DNA of 27,099 bases from Cerioporus squamosus. Lineage: Eukaryota; Basidiomycota; Agaricomycetes; Polyporales; Polyporaceae. This document shows, one piece after another, positions 1 to 9,293 of the stretch. The notes beneath the pieces were generated by a model, which did not search any database, was not told where the DNA came from, and worked only from the letters and a program-made list of their open reading frames with translations. The position numbers and the translations under genes were made by a program. The stretch's first letter is position 1, and every line of letters starts with the position of its first letter. Where the stretch lies: NCBI GenBank assembly GCA_022592435.1, contig JABYQS010000366.1, positions 1 through 27,099 of the forward strand, given 5' to 3'.

Positions 1-279
1 TTGTAGACCGCGAGGTGCGAGTCGTACAGGATGATGTCGCCTGCTCATGCGCATGAACGGAGCGGATAGCGATGAGCGACGGAGAGCACGATGCACACCG
101 GTCATGGACGCACCTCCGGCCTTCTTCGTCTTTTGGAAGAGCCCCTTCTCAAACCCGCTGCTCCTTCAGCGTGGAGCTTCTTCGACTCGCCGTTCGGATG
201 GCGAGTCGTACTTGCGAGGACGCGATGGCCCGGTGTCGATGATGAGGAACGCGGTGACCGTGTAGAGCGACAAGTCCAT
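1..279 (-). pseudogene. RET3: Coatomer subunit zeta, 5' part, copy A (cut by window edge)
   Basis: This is the N-terminal part of the zeta subunit of the COPI vesicle coat, a small longin-fold protein that works in Golgi-to-ER transport. Exon 1 runs from an ATG at 279 down to 114 and begins MDLSLYTVTAFLIIDT, the hallmark opening of the family. A GTGCGT donor follows, and exon 2 starts at 40 (GDIILYDS) and leaves the window at base 1. Exon 1 is broken: the reading frame is lost after IIDT, and the family residues GHRVLA and HPNGESKK continue in another frame. Compared with copies B and C it also lacks bases in the TTLKEQRAFEK stretch. It is therefore a degenerate copy or carries sequence errors. 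The 3' part lies outside the window. Confidence 0.8.
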
Positions 280-1201
280 GGTATTCGGCGTACTCGAACG
301 CAGACAGTGAGTGAGGAGGCGAGCAAGACATCCTGAGCAAGCGCGAGGAGGAGTGCAGCCGAGGTCGTGGTCACCGTCGAAGGCTCTTCAGCGCCAACCG
401 CCGTCTCCCCGAGGTCGCGCGCAACGGTCTGGTTCGGACACACACGTCTGCAGCTCACTCGACTTGTGTTGGACGCGTCTCTCGCCTCTCTGCACCTCGG
501 TCCTCGCCTCTCCTCGCACTCGGCCGCGTTCCAGCAGGGTAGCCGGCCTCTCTCGCCCTGGGTCCGTCCCTCAAGCTCAGTCAAGACCTCCCTTGGCGCA
601 TCTCCACCGTGCGCGACCTCCTCCCGCATCCGCAGACACGTCTCCCAGTGAGTGCCGTTCTCCCTCCCTGCCGCTTTCCCTCCTCCTCCCGCGCTGTAGT
701 CTACATGTACTCGACAGCCATACAGCAATGATATACTATCGCTATCCGATGCTCAGCGTGTGTGCGCAAGGAGTGAGTGCGCCCGAACGCAGTCCCACTC
801 GCCCGCATCTATCCTCCTCCCTCCTCCTCCGCGCACTACAAGACCGGTCTCAAACAGTATCCACTTCGCCGCGACCTCCGTACATCCCTCCGACTCGCGC
901 CGGCCGTCGGAACGTCGTTATCCCGCCATTCACCGCGACATCGGAGGTGTTCGACAACTGTGCACGTACCGTGGAATCCTGACCGTTTCAGAACCCCAAC
1001 GACGCGCAGAGCCATACCAGGACGTCCCTCCATCGACTCCGAGTGCGTACGCGATAGGCCCCCATGAGCACGTTATGTCACAAATCCGCCGTCTGTCGCC
1101 CGCACACTCCGCGCTCTACACACGTCTATAGGTACGTCGCGTCAGCTAAGGTCCTGCGGTATGCGATGCTGACCTACCGTGTGCATTGTTGTCACCTCCA
1201 A
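280..1201. other. Upstream region of coatomer zeta copy A, no gene recognised
   Basis: This is CT-rich, GC-rich sequence between the coatomer zeta start and the next open stretches. Several overlapping open frames exist on both strands, but they are low-complexity (Arg/Ser/Pro-rich) and none shows a family motif. The first 380 bases or so are shared with both later blocks. Beyond that the sequence is shared only with block B. It may serve as the promoter of coatomer zeta on the minus strand, but no clear TATA element stands out. Confidence 0.4.
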
Positions 1202-2950
1202 TTAGTCTCGCTCTAGCCGCCGTTCGCCGCTGACGACCAGAATTCTCCCGGCGCGCGCTGCAAATCGCCCGCCCTTCCCCCGCGAGCACTGGGATCGCTT
1301 TAAGAGCACACCCAGACGACGGAAGGGGCTCGTACGAGACAGGCGATATGCGTTACATGGGCAGACGACGCGATCTCGTCGAGATACTGCCCGTTCATTG
1401 CTGCGGTAGCACAGGTGAGCCATCGTGCACAGAATGCGAAGCTGACAAGCGCACCTCTCGTATGTAGGTCTCCTATGTCCTAGCGACATTTTGCGACGTC
1501 CTGCGTGCGCTGCGCGTCGAGCCGGGCTAGACGAGGGGCATACGTGCCAGTAGGATGGGGACATGGGGACTTCGCGGGGGACGGATTCAGCGGGGCAGAG
1601 GAATGTATTCAAAGGCGCCCTCTACTAGCACCCCTCCTCGTCGCGCTCACTTACACAGGACGTCCACTCGCCCTCTCTCGCTCCTCTGTGCACTCGATGC
1701 TCTCTCAACGTGCCAAGGCCTCTCTCTGCCGCTCTCCAAGACGCGACGCCGTTCCGTCTGCGCTCTGCATCCCGACTGCCTTGCGACTGCATCTGCATCT
1801 GCCTCTGCCCAGCCACCCACGCCGGCCGCGGCTCTCCAGGCCCACCACCGACGCGCCTCCCTTCGGGCTTACGGCGCACTGCGCTCGGATGCATCGCGTC
1901 GTCGCGCACTCCGAAGTCACCAGCGTACACGCGCTGCAAGTCTCTCCGCCAGCCCAGGTTCGTCCGACATCCCTCTCCGCCGTGGCATCTCCACGTCCAT
2001 ACAACTGTCAAGCACCGGAGTCCGACACCGCCGCCTCAGGCTGGACTCGTCTCAACGTTCGCGAACACGCACACACGGCAGCAGACGCAACGCCGCGGCG
2101 ACGCGCAGCCTCGCCGGCTCAGGCGGGCACGGGAGAGGGACAGGGCAAAAGACGTGTGTATTGGCCTGGTACGTGCTACATACATACACACTACTACTGG
2201 TACTGACCCAACTGACCACTTACCGCTCACGCCGACCCAGTCACCGCGCCTCCGCTCGCTCGTCGTCACCTGCACCACACTCCCACCCCAGCCCCGCCGC
2301 CTAACATAGTTTCACTCGCATAGGTCGGGGCGGTAGCGGCAACACGGAGGACGTACCGGACGAACACCATGCTCTCATGGCCCTCCCGGTGCAGCTGGCG
2401 CACGGCTCTGGCGGCGGAACTACGCCCCAGTCGAGGCTGTCGAACGTTCACACACCACGTCAGCGAGCTGTACAGACGGAACACGGCGGTGTAAAGTACA
2501 CGTACCCTTGGACATGGCGAGCTCGGGCGGCGGGACGGCCACGGCGACGACGAGTTGCAACGAGGACGATGGCGAGCACAGCGGCCGAGTGTCAGGGCAG
2601 CGACGACATCGAAACGAGCAGGGCAGCAGGACGTCGAATAGAGCCGCGCAGAAGGAGAACGGGAGAGGGAAGACGATGTGAGCAACCCATGCCCCGTCTG
2701 TTCGCTCCCCGAGCAGTACTTATACCTCCCGCGTAGCCACGCACGGCCCAGTCTCGTGTGTCGTCGGCGGCCGCGCGTCAGAGTCAATGCGACGCGGCGG
2801 TGCCCCAGAACCCGGACGAACCATCACGCGGACGCGACAGGGTCGAGGACTCGCTTGGTCAAGCCCGAACACGCACGCTCCGCCTCGGCTGCACGACAAA
2901 CAGCGCAAATATGGCCGTTCTAACGTCATCAGGGAGCCGTTCGCCTGGGC
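1202..2950. other. Stretch without a recognisable gene (block A)
   Basis: No convincing gene is seen on either strand. Open frames are long because the sequence is GC-rich, and they translate to Arg/Ser/Pro/Ala-rich peptides without motifs. A short simple repeat of CTGCAT/CTGCCT hexamers lies around 1788-1809. Compared with block B, two extra stretches occur here: one after the CTGCAG near 2390 and one between two copies of ATGGCGAGC near 2513 and 2570. The second looks like a deletion in block B between short direct repeats. Confidence 0.4.
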
Positions 2951-3032
2951 GGTGGGGATGTGCACGGCGGTTCCAGCTCATGTTCGTGTCGGGCCCGCGA
3001 TCGCAACTTTGCCAAGAAAGCTAGTCCAGGTC

Positions 3033-3362
3033 AGACGAAGTCCCCGCAGCTCGTGGACATCGAAGACGATGAGGCCCTTGGTGCGCCCGTTGTGCAGGAG
3101 CCTCAAGGGACGCTGGGAGGTGTCAGCACACCTTTGGAAGTCCCGGAATCGACGTCCTCTTTGCGGGGCCCAGTCGACGTCCGCGCAAGTGGCATTGGGC
3201 TCCGTCCTTGGCGCGTGCCCGTGCAGAACACGTCCACGGCGAACCCCCGGAATCCTGGCCCGTCGCAGCGTCATCGTACGACACGGTCGTCGCAGACAGC
3301 GGCGGGATCGGACGGGTTACATGGACGGCGGGTACGCGACGGCTCCGACCTTTTGGTAGACG
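3033..3362 (+). other. Possible coding exon, unknown product, block A
   Basis: An acceptor-like CAG precedes an open frame beginning TKSPQLVDIEDDEALGAPVV. It stays open to a GTGAGT donor at 3363 and ends with VRDGSDLLVD, the motif shared by the module array that follows. The acidic, non-repetitive composition looks more like protein than the neighbouring frames do. In block B the same frame keeps its first part, with two synonymous changes in IEDDEALG, but acquires a stop (TCG to TAG) before the DGSDLL motif. I do not recognise a family. It may be the first exon of a decayed multi-exon gene running into the array at 3300-4560. Confidence 0.25.
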
Positions 3363-4560
3363 GTGAGTCTGGACCGTATCCGAGTCTTCGTGCTCGCGCA
3401 TGCTAATCGCATCCCGGGCGGCCATGTGAACGACGTTCGCTGTGGGAGCGCTGCCTGCAGCGGCGCGGCGACGAGCTGCAGCTTGCAGCTTGCAGGTAGG
3501 TCGTGTGCTTCCATGTATCGTAGTTCCTTCGTGGATACAATCCTTCTCCTCGTCTCATGCACCTGCGTGAATCCGCTCGAAGTCGCATTGAAGCATGGCA
3601 TTTCAGGAGCTAGCCCGGGTCGGGTCGGATGGCCATGTCAACGCACGCGACGGCTCCAAGTTGCTGGTGAGTGCGCCGGTCGTCTCGGAACGGTTTGCAT
3701 TGCACTGACGTTGACTCGGACATTGACTTGCAGACGGCGTTGAGCCCGTAATGCACGAGCTCGGCGTCGAATGCGCTCGATTGCGCAACCCGGCCGTCTT
3801 GGACTTGGAGGGAGAGCAGGTATCGCGGTCAGAGTCCGCGCGTTGTTCTTGCACAGGACAGGATTGCGAACGTCGTGCTCTGCGAGGATCCCGGATCCGC
3901 CGCGTCCTCCAATCCTCTCACAGGTTCGTTTCATGTGCGGTTGCGCCGTCCGAACGTTCGCATCGGGCTCGCTTTGGGATAATCGCGTCGAAGTTGGACG
4001 CGACGGCTCCGATCTGTCGGTGAGTACGAACGTCTCCTGACCTCCGAGTCGCCGCTGATGAACTCGGAAGCTTCCAGACGAAGCTGCGCTTGAGTGTGTG
4101 AAGTCAAAGCAGCGGAACATGTCCACAGTGCTCGCGGAGGCTAATTGCATTCAGGACGCACACGACAGCCGGTATGACGTCGGGCGGGAGGTGTGCTCGC
4201 AGCGAGCTTGCTGCCGGGCTGCATGACACAGTGTCGAGACCCTGCTTGCGGCTTTCTGGTAGGTAGTAGTAGGTGCGTCCCGGGCGACTGCCAGTGAATA
4301 CAACCTTCTTTGCCTGCCCATGCGAATTGTGTGACCTCCGTCCCCACTCCTGAATGAGTCCTACTGTATACCTACATGCAATCGCAATGCCAAGCGTTCT
4401 CGACGGCAGCCAGGGCCGAGCTGCACTACCGCATGCGACGGTTCCGACTTGCTGGTGAGCGCACCGGTCTTCGGAATCGTTCGACGTGACACGGCGTGGG
4501 ATTCAGCACTTGAGCGGCTTGTGCCTAGGCTCGAGACCACAATGCTCACTCTATTCTGCA
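3300..4560 (+). repeat. Degenerate tandem array of exon/intron modules with DGS-(D/K)-L motif, block A
   Basis: The sequence GCGACGGCTCC (or near it) recurs at about 3336, 3647, 4000 and 4435. Each time it is followed within about 15-25 bases by a GTGAGT/GTGAGC donor (3363, 3666, 4020, 4455). In one frame each copy encodes a DGS(D/K)L-like peptide just before the donor. Introns after the second and fourth copies share the start GTGAG(T/C)GC(G/A)CCGGTC. A larger duplication is also visible: about 3530-3665 (GTGGATACAATCCTTCTCC onward) resembles about 4290-4454 (GTGAATACAACCTTCTTTG onward). So two larger units, each with two donors, appear to have arisen by duplication and then decayed. No continuous reading frame through the modules could be established. 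Confidence 0.5.
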
Positions 4561-5268
4561 CCTCGGTGTCGGATACTGTCATGAGCAGCCCATCTGCAAG
4601 TACAGAGTACATGGCAAACGACTTGCTCGACAATTTGACTGGAGACTTGCCAGTGTGCCCTCGGTACATGTCCGTGTTCTCTGCACACCCCAGGGCATGC
4701 TTCATCTGCAGGGTGCTCGAGTCTTGGGCCGGGAGCATGGTTGTACACACCGGTTCCAGTCCATCGGCGAGTTCGAAGTCTTCTAATGTCTCCGACAGAC
4801 TGGGACGGAGAATCTGTGCTGCGGCGAGACTCGGAGTCGCGGCGAGGGCGCTGTCTGGGAGGCTAGAGCCAGCCTTCCAACTTCAATATTATGCGGAGGA
4901 CACATCCTGAGTGTCTCAGACTCGAGCCGTGTTCCCAGTGCCTTGAATAGACATGGTCCTTTCGAGCCTTCTTCTGTCCCATAGAATCGGTACCGGCGAC
5001 AAGACGAGAAGTCCTGCCAAAATAGACTAAGTAATGCTGAACAGCCGGGACTTTCCTGGTCGCCGCTGCACCTCCGAGTTCGTCACCGCCAGTCTGTCTT
5101 CTTGTAGCGCTGCTTGCAATGTGCGTGGTATTTTGTCCGAGTCTGAAACTGGCACATGAAGTAAGTATGCATATAAAGACACTTGGATCTGCCTGCGTTG
5201 CAAACGTCGTCGAGCCCTAGGCCTCATGCCCTCTCTCTTGTGTGGACCCACAGCCAGCTGGGTTCATC
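4561..5268. other. Intergenic stretch with TATA box upstream of the 253-aa gene, block A
   Basis: An open frame continues to about 4910 on the plus strand but has no recognisable motif. From there to 5268 I see no gene, and the sequence is nearly identical in block B. The right end contains the promoter described separately. Confidence 0.35.
5172..5178 (+). promoter_or_regulatory. TATA box of the 253-aa gene, block A
   Basis: TATAAAG lies 91 bases upstream of the ATG at 5269. This is a plausible distance for a fungal core promoter with a short 5' leader. The same element is conserved at 16692-16698 in block B. Confidence 0.5.
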
Positions 5269-6090
5269 ATGGTCGCTACTCGTCCTTCTCATCTACGCGC
5301 CCATGCTGTCAGTACATTGGACCAGCTTGCCCGCTCTTCCTTGCACCGTGCCGCCCTCGTTCATCCACTCCCGGGGCCTTCTGCCATACCCGAGTACAGT
5401 ACAAAAGAGGCGGAAGTCCGAGGGACTGTCCGGATGCTGCTGAACGCGTCGCTTGGTTAGTTCTTTCCCATCCCACTCAAAATTTCAAGACCGAGTTCAT
5501 CTCTCACGCACACAGCCGAGACGTCTGGAGTGCCGAATGCCAAGATGCGCTGGACGCTTCTCTCGTTCCGAGATCGTGTTGCCGTTCCGCTCGAGGTTGT
5601 TCTGCACGGGTGGCCGCCCGAGTTCCCCTTCATGAACCTCAGCCGCACGGGTCACGTCAGCATGAAGGCAATGCGGAAGCTCCTCGAGCTCCTTCAGGCG
5701 AAGCCGCCGCAGCTGTACTTTGTGAAGGCGACACCAGAGCAGCTGCACGCTGCACACCTCAACCCTGCGAGTGTCTGCCCCGGCCCGCTGTTCCCTGCAC
5801 CTGCACCCAATTTCGGCTACAGCAACATCGGCAGACGGCCAGTCCAGCATGACAAGAAGACTGGTGTCGCCATTCCTCACCGCTACGTCCGCAACGGGCC
5901 GAAGAGCGCGAAAGAGGTCTCGGACGAGGTCTCGGCTGCAGTCGATGCCGAGGTCAGGCCATCGCAAAGGAGGGGTCCGCTTCCACAGCTCCACACCCCG
6001 TACGGAGTTAAGCTCGGCTGGTACAGCACAGGCTGGCGGGAGTTGCCTGTGTTCGCAGATGTGGAGCCGGAGGACTCGTACGACAGCTAG
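5269..6090 (+). CDS. Uncharacterised 253-aa protein, copy A (two exons)
   Basis: Exon 1 is 5269-5455 and exon 2 is 5516-6090. The intron (5456-5515, 60 nt) has a GTTAGT donor and a CACAG acceptor and joins the exons in frame, giving 253 residues. The ATG at 5269 begins MVATRPSHLRAH and sits in an ATCATGG context below a TATA box. The N-terminal half contains LHGWPPEFPFMNLSRTG (roughly residues 92-108). The C-terminal half is basic, with RYVRNGPKSAKEVSDE, and ends acidic (EPEDSYDS). I do not recognise the family; the GWPPxxPFxNLS motif loosely recalls uncharacterised multicopy basidiomycete proteins, from memory only. Against copy B there are ten coding substitutions (four replacement, six synonymous), no indels and an identical intron. 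Neighbouring non-coding DNA does carry indels, so this supports a real, constrained gene. Confidence 0.65.
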
Positions 6091-6433
6091 TAGTATATGA
6101 TTGCTCAAACCTTCGTTCTCAGTTACTTACTGTAGCGTACTACAAGCTCGGACTGCTCGTAATCGACTCATTCTCAAGGTTCTGCCGATGCACTTGCTGT
6201 GCGACGGGGTAGAACTCCTGGAAGAGAAGCACGAAATAGCCTGCCATCCGCGTATCGCAAATTTGAACCCCAGCGAAGCGAGGTTACTCTTCACCCACTG
6301 CCACCTCCCGGCGTCACGTTCGAGGATACGACGCGTCGTCTGACAGTGACTCTCTTCCGCCTTCCCCCGTCGACTTCGTGTCGAACTTTCCCACCTGCCG
6401 AGTCCCGACATCGCTCCCTTCTCCCCTACGAGC

Positions 6434-7022
6434 ATGACAAACTCCAGACGCTGTCGACCTACTGCCTCAGATGCGACGTCTCACCCACCTTCGTGCTCAA
6501 ACAACGCAGCAGCTGATGAGGTCTCCTCCCTCTGGCATAAGGAGGAGAACCAGGGGACCGAGGTGCACACTGTTCCGCTCACCTTTCGGTGCATGTCGAT
6601 TCGGCGGCATGCTGCTGTCCAAGTCCTAGTCGCAGAGCTGCATCGTCTGCGCTTGACTTGGGGCTGCATCACCGAGCACTGCTTCACCGCTCTCCCTACC
6701 TTGTTTCGTCTACTCGACGCGGAGCCTGGCTGCGCACTTCTGCGCATCGTCCGTATCGCGCATGTTCTTGTCCATTGGTCCGGAGTTCAAGTGCGTTCTG
6801 GGACGCAATGTCCAGTCGGAATGATCTACAATGAGGTACGCCTGTTAGCTGTTCCATGCAACGTCCTGCTCACCTCTTACCTGCTTGTCACAGCGCACAT
6901 CACTCCCAGCAAGCACTGGGACAGAGGTGCCATGGCATGCTGTCCAGATGCTCGTCGCCGCCGCACCTGTACTCAGTGGCACGGAGCTACACGTCGCCAT
7001 CACTGAAGACCGTCCTTGGTGA
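6434..7022 (+). CDS. Possible 176-aa protein, unknown function, copy A (two exons)
   Basis: Exon 1 is 6434-6835, starting at an ATG (MTNSRRCRPTASD), and exon 2 is 6894-7022, ending HVAITEDRPW. The 58-nt intron has a GTACGC donor and a CACAG acceptor and keeps the frame. No domain, signal peptide or membrane segment is evident. The difference from copy B inside exon 1 includes a 3-base, frame-preserving insertion, which favours coding. However, replacement changes (about six) outnumber synonymous ones (about three), which looks close to neutral. The gene starts about 340 bases downstream of the 253-aa gene on the same strand. It could be a real small gene, a decayed one, or the first exons of a longer model running into the module array that begins about 160 bases downstream. 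Confidence 0.35.
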
Positions 7023-7184
7023 CACCTTGTCCCTGCTGCTGGCCGCCTACTCGTCTCCATCCTGGTCATTCCGAGGTGCGTCCGTCTCCTGAACTTCCAA
7101 CATACCTCGCGAACATCCATACTCATGCCGTCCCCCGCCGGCCAGGATCGAGCATCGCAGGCTCATCTTGCTCCTTTGGCAGCG

Positions 7185-8335
7185 CTCAAGGCTCTCGAAC
7201 GACGAGATGAGCTCCTGCGATGCATCTTCAGGCCTCTCGACTTCGTCTTGATGCAACAACATTGGAATGTCTCCGTATGGACATACCGACGTCTAACTTA
7301 CCTTGTCGTAGCCCGTTCACTGTTCGATCGCGATCCAGCTTCGAGCTTGGGCAAGTGCACGTTGCGCTTGCGAAGCCTGGAGCTCCCGGACCAAGGCGAC
7401 GTGAGGCTCTCGAACGACGAGATGTGATCCCCAGACGTGTCTCCCGGGCTCTCCATTTTGTCTTGATGCACCGACACTGCAAAGTGAGTTGGAATATCTC
7501 GGTATGGACGCACCGACGGCTAAGCTACCTCTTTTGCTCGTCGCAGGCCATTCACTTGTCCATCGTGATCGAGCTTTGAGTCTGGCAAGTTCGCCTGGCT
7601 CTAGCGAGGCCTGAAGCTCCCGGATTTGCCCCTATCAAGCCGTGTCTACGCTGCCAAGTAAGTGGATATCTCGCTATGGGCATGTCGACGTCTGACTTAC
7701 CTCCTTCGCTCATCGCAGCCCGTTTTCTGTTCCAGAAGACCAGTCCGACAAGTCTGTGTTGCTCCCGCGAAGCCTGAAGCTCCTGGACCGAGAGTCCTGC
7801 ATGTCTCCGGCTCTCGCGGGTGTGCCTGGGCCTTTCGAGCCGTGTCTACGCTGCGAAGTAAGCGGGGATGCCTCGCTGTCAACACGCCGACATGTGACTT
7901 ACTTCCTTTGCTCGTCACAGCGCCGCGCACCCCATGCAACTCACAGAACACGCTCACCGTCAAGGCGCCAAGGCTATGCACAGCGCTCCCGGCGGCTGGA
8001 GTGACTTACCGTCGCGCCCAAGTACACCCAAGTACTCCCGGGCTGCTTGCCAGCTCTCCCGGGACGAGGCTGGACGACATGAGAACTGTAGGACGTGGTA
8101 AGCACCCGCCGCTGCTGCAGTGGAATGTTTCGCTGTGGACATGGCGACGTCCAACTTACTTCTTCGCTCCTCACAGCCCTTCGCCGGTCCCGCGCACCAG
8201 CTGCAACGCACCGAACACACTCACCATCGAGACCATAGCCAGCGCTCCCGGAGGCGACTTCCCGCTGCTCTCGAAGACTCCCGGGCTGCCTCCCGGGACG
8301 AAGCTCGTCGTTGCGAGCGATAGGACCTGGTGAGC
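7185..8335 (+). repeat. Tandem exon/intron module array with conserved introns, block A
   Basis: About six degenerate modules of 185-220 bp lie head to tail. Each holds a short exon-like stretch and a roughly 61-63-nt intron. Introns at 7484-7546, 7658-7718 and 7858-7920 are intact (GTGAGT/GTAAGT/GTAAGC donors, CT(A/G)A or TGTGAC branch, CAG acceptor). The introns ending at 7311 and 8176 have lost clear donors. The introns share a consensus along their whole length: GT(A/G)AGTGGA.ATCTCGCTAT, then a CGACGTCTRACTTAC branch, then a pyrimidine tract. Exon ends also match in one frame: PIKPCLRCQ, PFEPCLRCE and, in block B only, PLERCVRCK sit exactly at donors. At least one exon contains an in-frame stop, so the array may be decayed or non-coding. 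The CTCTCGAACGACGAGATG pair at about 7191 and 7410 gives a 219-bp period at the left end. Confidence 0.6.
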
Positions 8336-9293
8336 ACTCGCCGCGGTCATCAAGTCTGGGCGACGCGCGTGTGGCACGTTGTCGGAGCATACCGACTACC
8401 TGTGCACGTACCTGCGGGTGTGCTCGAGCCTTGTCATTCTCCCGGGGGCTCTGTTTTACTCTGCAGGCCTGTGATTCGAGTTCTGCGACCGTCTCGTCCA
8501 CGCACCTCGGGCCAGCGACGCACCTCGATGCCGCCCCGACCCCCCCGGAAGTCGCGTCCTAGAGCGAGGAAAAGCACAACAACTTGCCTGTATACGCGTA
8601 CCTTCGTTCTCACCCGTCATCACACGCGTCCGAGCGTTGCAGCGCTGTCGCCGCGTCAGGACACGCTTGTCGCGTCGAAGTCTTGGAAGAGCTCAGTGCC
8701 GCGCAAACTGAGAGTACAGGTGAGTCCATGCGTCGTTTTGGCATCAAACAGTCGCACTCACGGAAGATCCACCGCAAACCCGCGCGCGCAGGACGGACAT
8801 GGGCAGCGGGATGGTGGTCGGAAGACAAGAGAGGCGGGGGATAGGCGCCCGTGCGTCCGGACGAGTTCTGTGTCGATCGCGCGCGAGTCCTCTGTACAAA
8901 TCCATGCATTCTGCGGCGTGTCTACGTGTACATCGAATACATACATGTCCCAACTCTGCGAACTGCCTGTGTGACCTCTCGTGTCCCCGCCCCTTGTCCT
9001 GGACAGCTCGACCGGGTACCCTTCTAAGGTGCTATGGACCCTCCCGAGGTGGGATATGCCCCTCTCTGGTGCTATGCCCCTCTCTGGTGCTATGCCCCTC
9101 TCTGGTGCTATGAGGCAGTCCATCTATCTGGTAGATCTGACCTTAGCCACCCAGATCCGGCCTAGCCACCCACACGAGGCTACTCGCCGCCAGCGGAGCG
9201 CGCACAAAATATATTCGGCTGTCTACTACACGCAGCGCCACCGCCGCCAAACCGCCGCCCTCTCGCCTTCCCGAGCTTCGTGCATGTACTTAC
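8336..9293. other. Stretch without a recognisable gene, between module array and phosphoesterase, block A
   Basis: I see no gene with family resemblance on either strand. In particular, the minus strand does not contain the missing C-terminal half of the phosphoesterase that ends at 9294. The 18-bp minisatellite lies here, followed by two copies of TTAGCCACCCA/CTAGCCACCCA around 9143-9172. Confidence 0.4.
9056..9109. repeat. 18-bp minisatellite, three units, block A
   Basis: ATGCCCCTCTCTGGTGCT is repeated three times without mismatch. The corresponding tract in block B (20651-20705) has diverged units, including a one-base insertion. Confidence 0.85.

Noticed and set aside
102..728. Minus-strand 208-codon open frame, repeated at 11701-12336
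   Set aside because: Its C-terminal end contains out-of-frame pieces of coatomer zeta exon 1 (GHRVLA, HPNGESKK). The rest is antisense to CT-rich sequence and Arg/Ser-rich without motifs. It is a by-product of high GC.
311..982. Plus-strand 223-codon open frame, with counterpart at 11916-12683
   Set aside because: It has low-complexity Ser/Pro/Arg composition. The two blocks differ by frame-changing indels inside it, so there is no sign of coding constraint.
1505..2309. Several overlapping 200-250-codon frames on the plus strand, and their counterparts at 13131-13853
   Set aside because: All three frames are open at once and composition is Arg/Ser/Ala-rich. Indels between blocks join different frames together, which argues against a real product.
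7185..8335. CRISPR-like array
   Set aside because: The repeats are long (185-220 bp), imperfect and carry splice signals. There are no short identical repeats with unique spacers, and the organism is eukaryotic.
8984..9293. Transposon end or insertion responsible for the phosphoesterase truncation
   Set aside because: I looked for terminal inverted repeats, target-site duplications and transposase or reverse-transcriptase motifs and saw none. Only the minisatellite and a short direct repeat are present.
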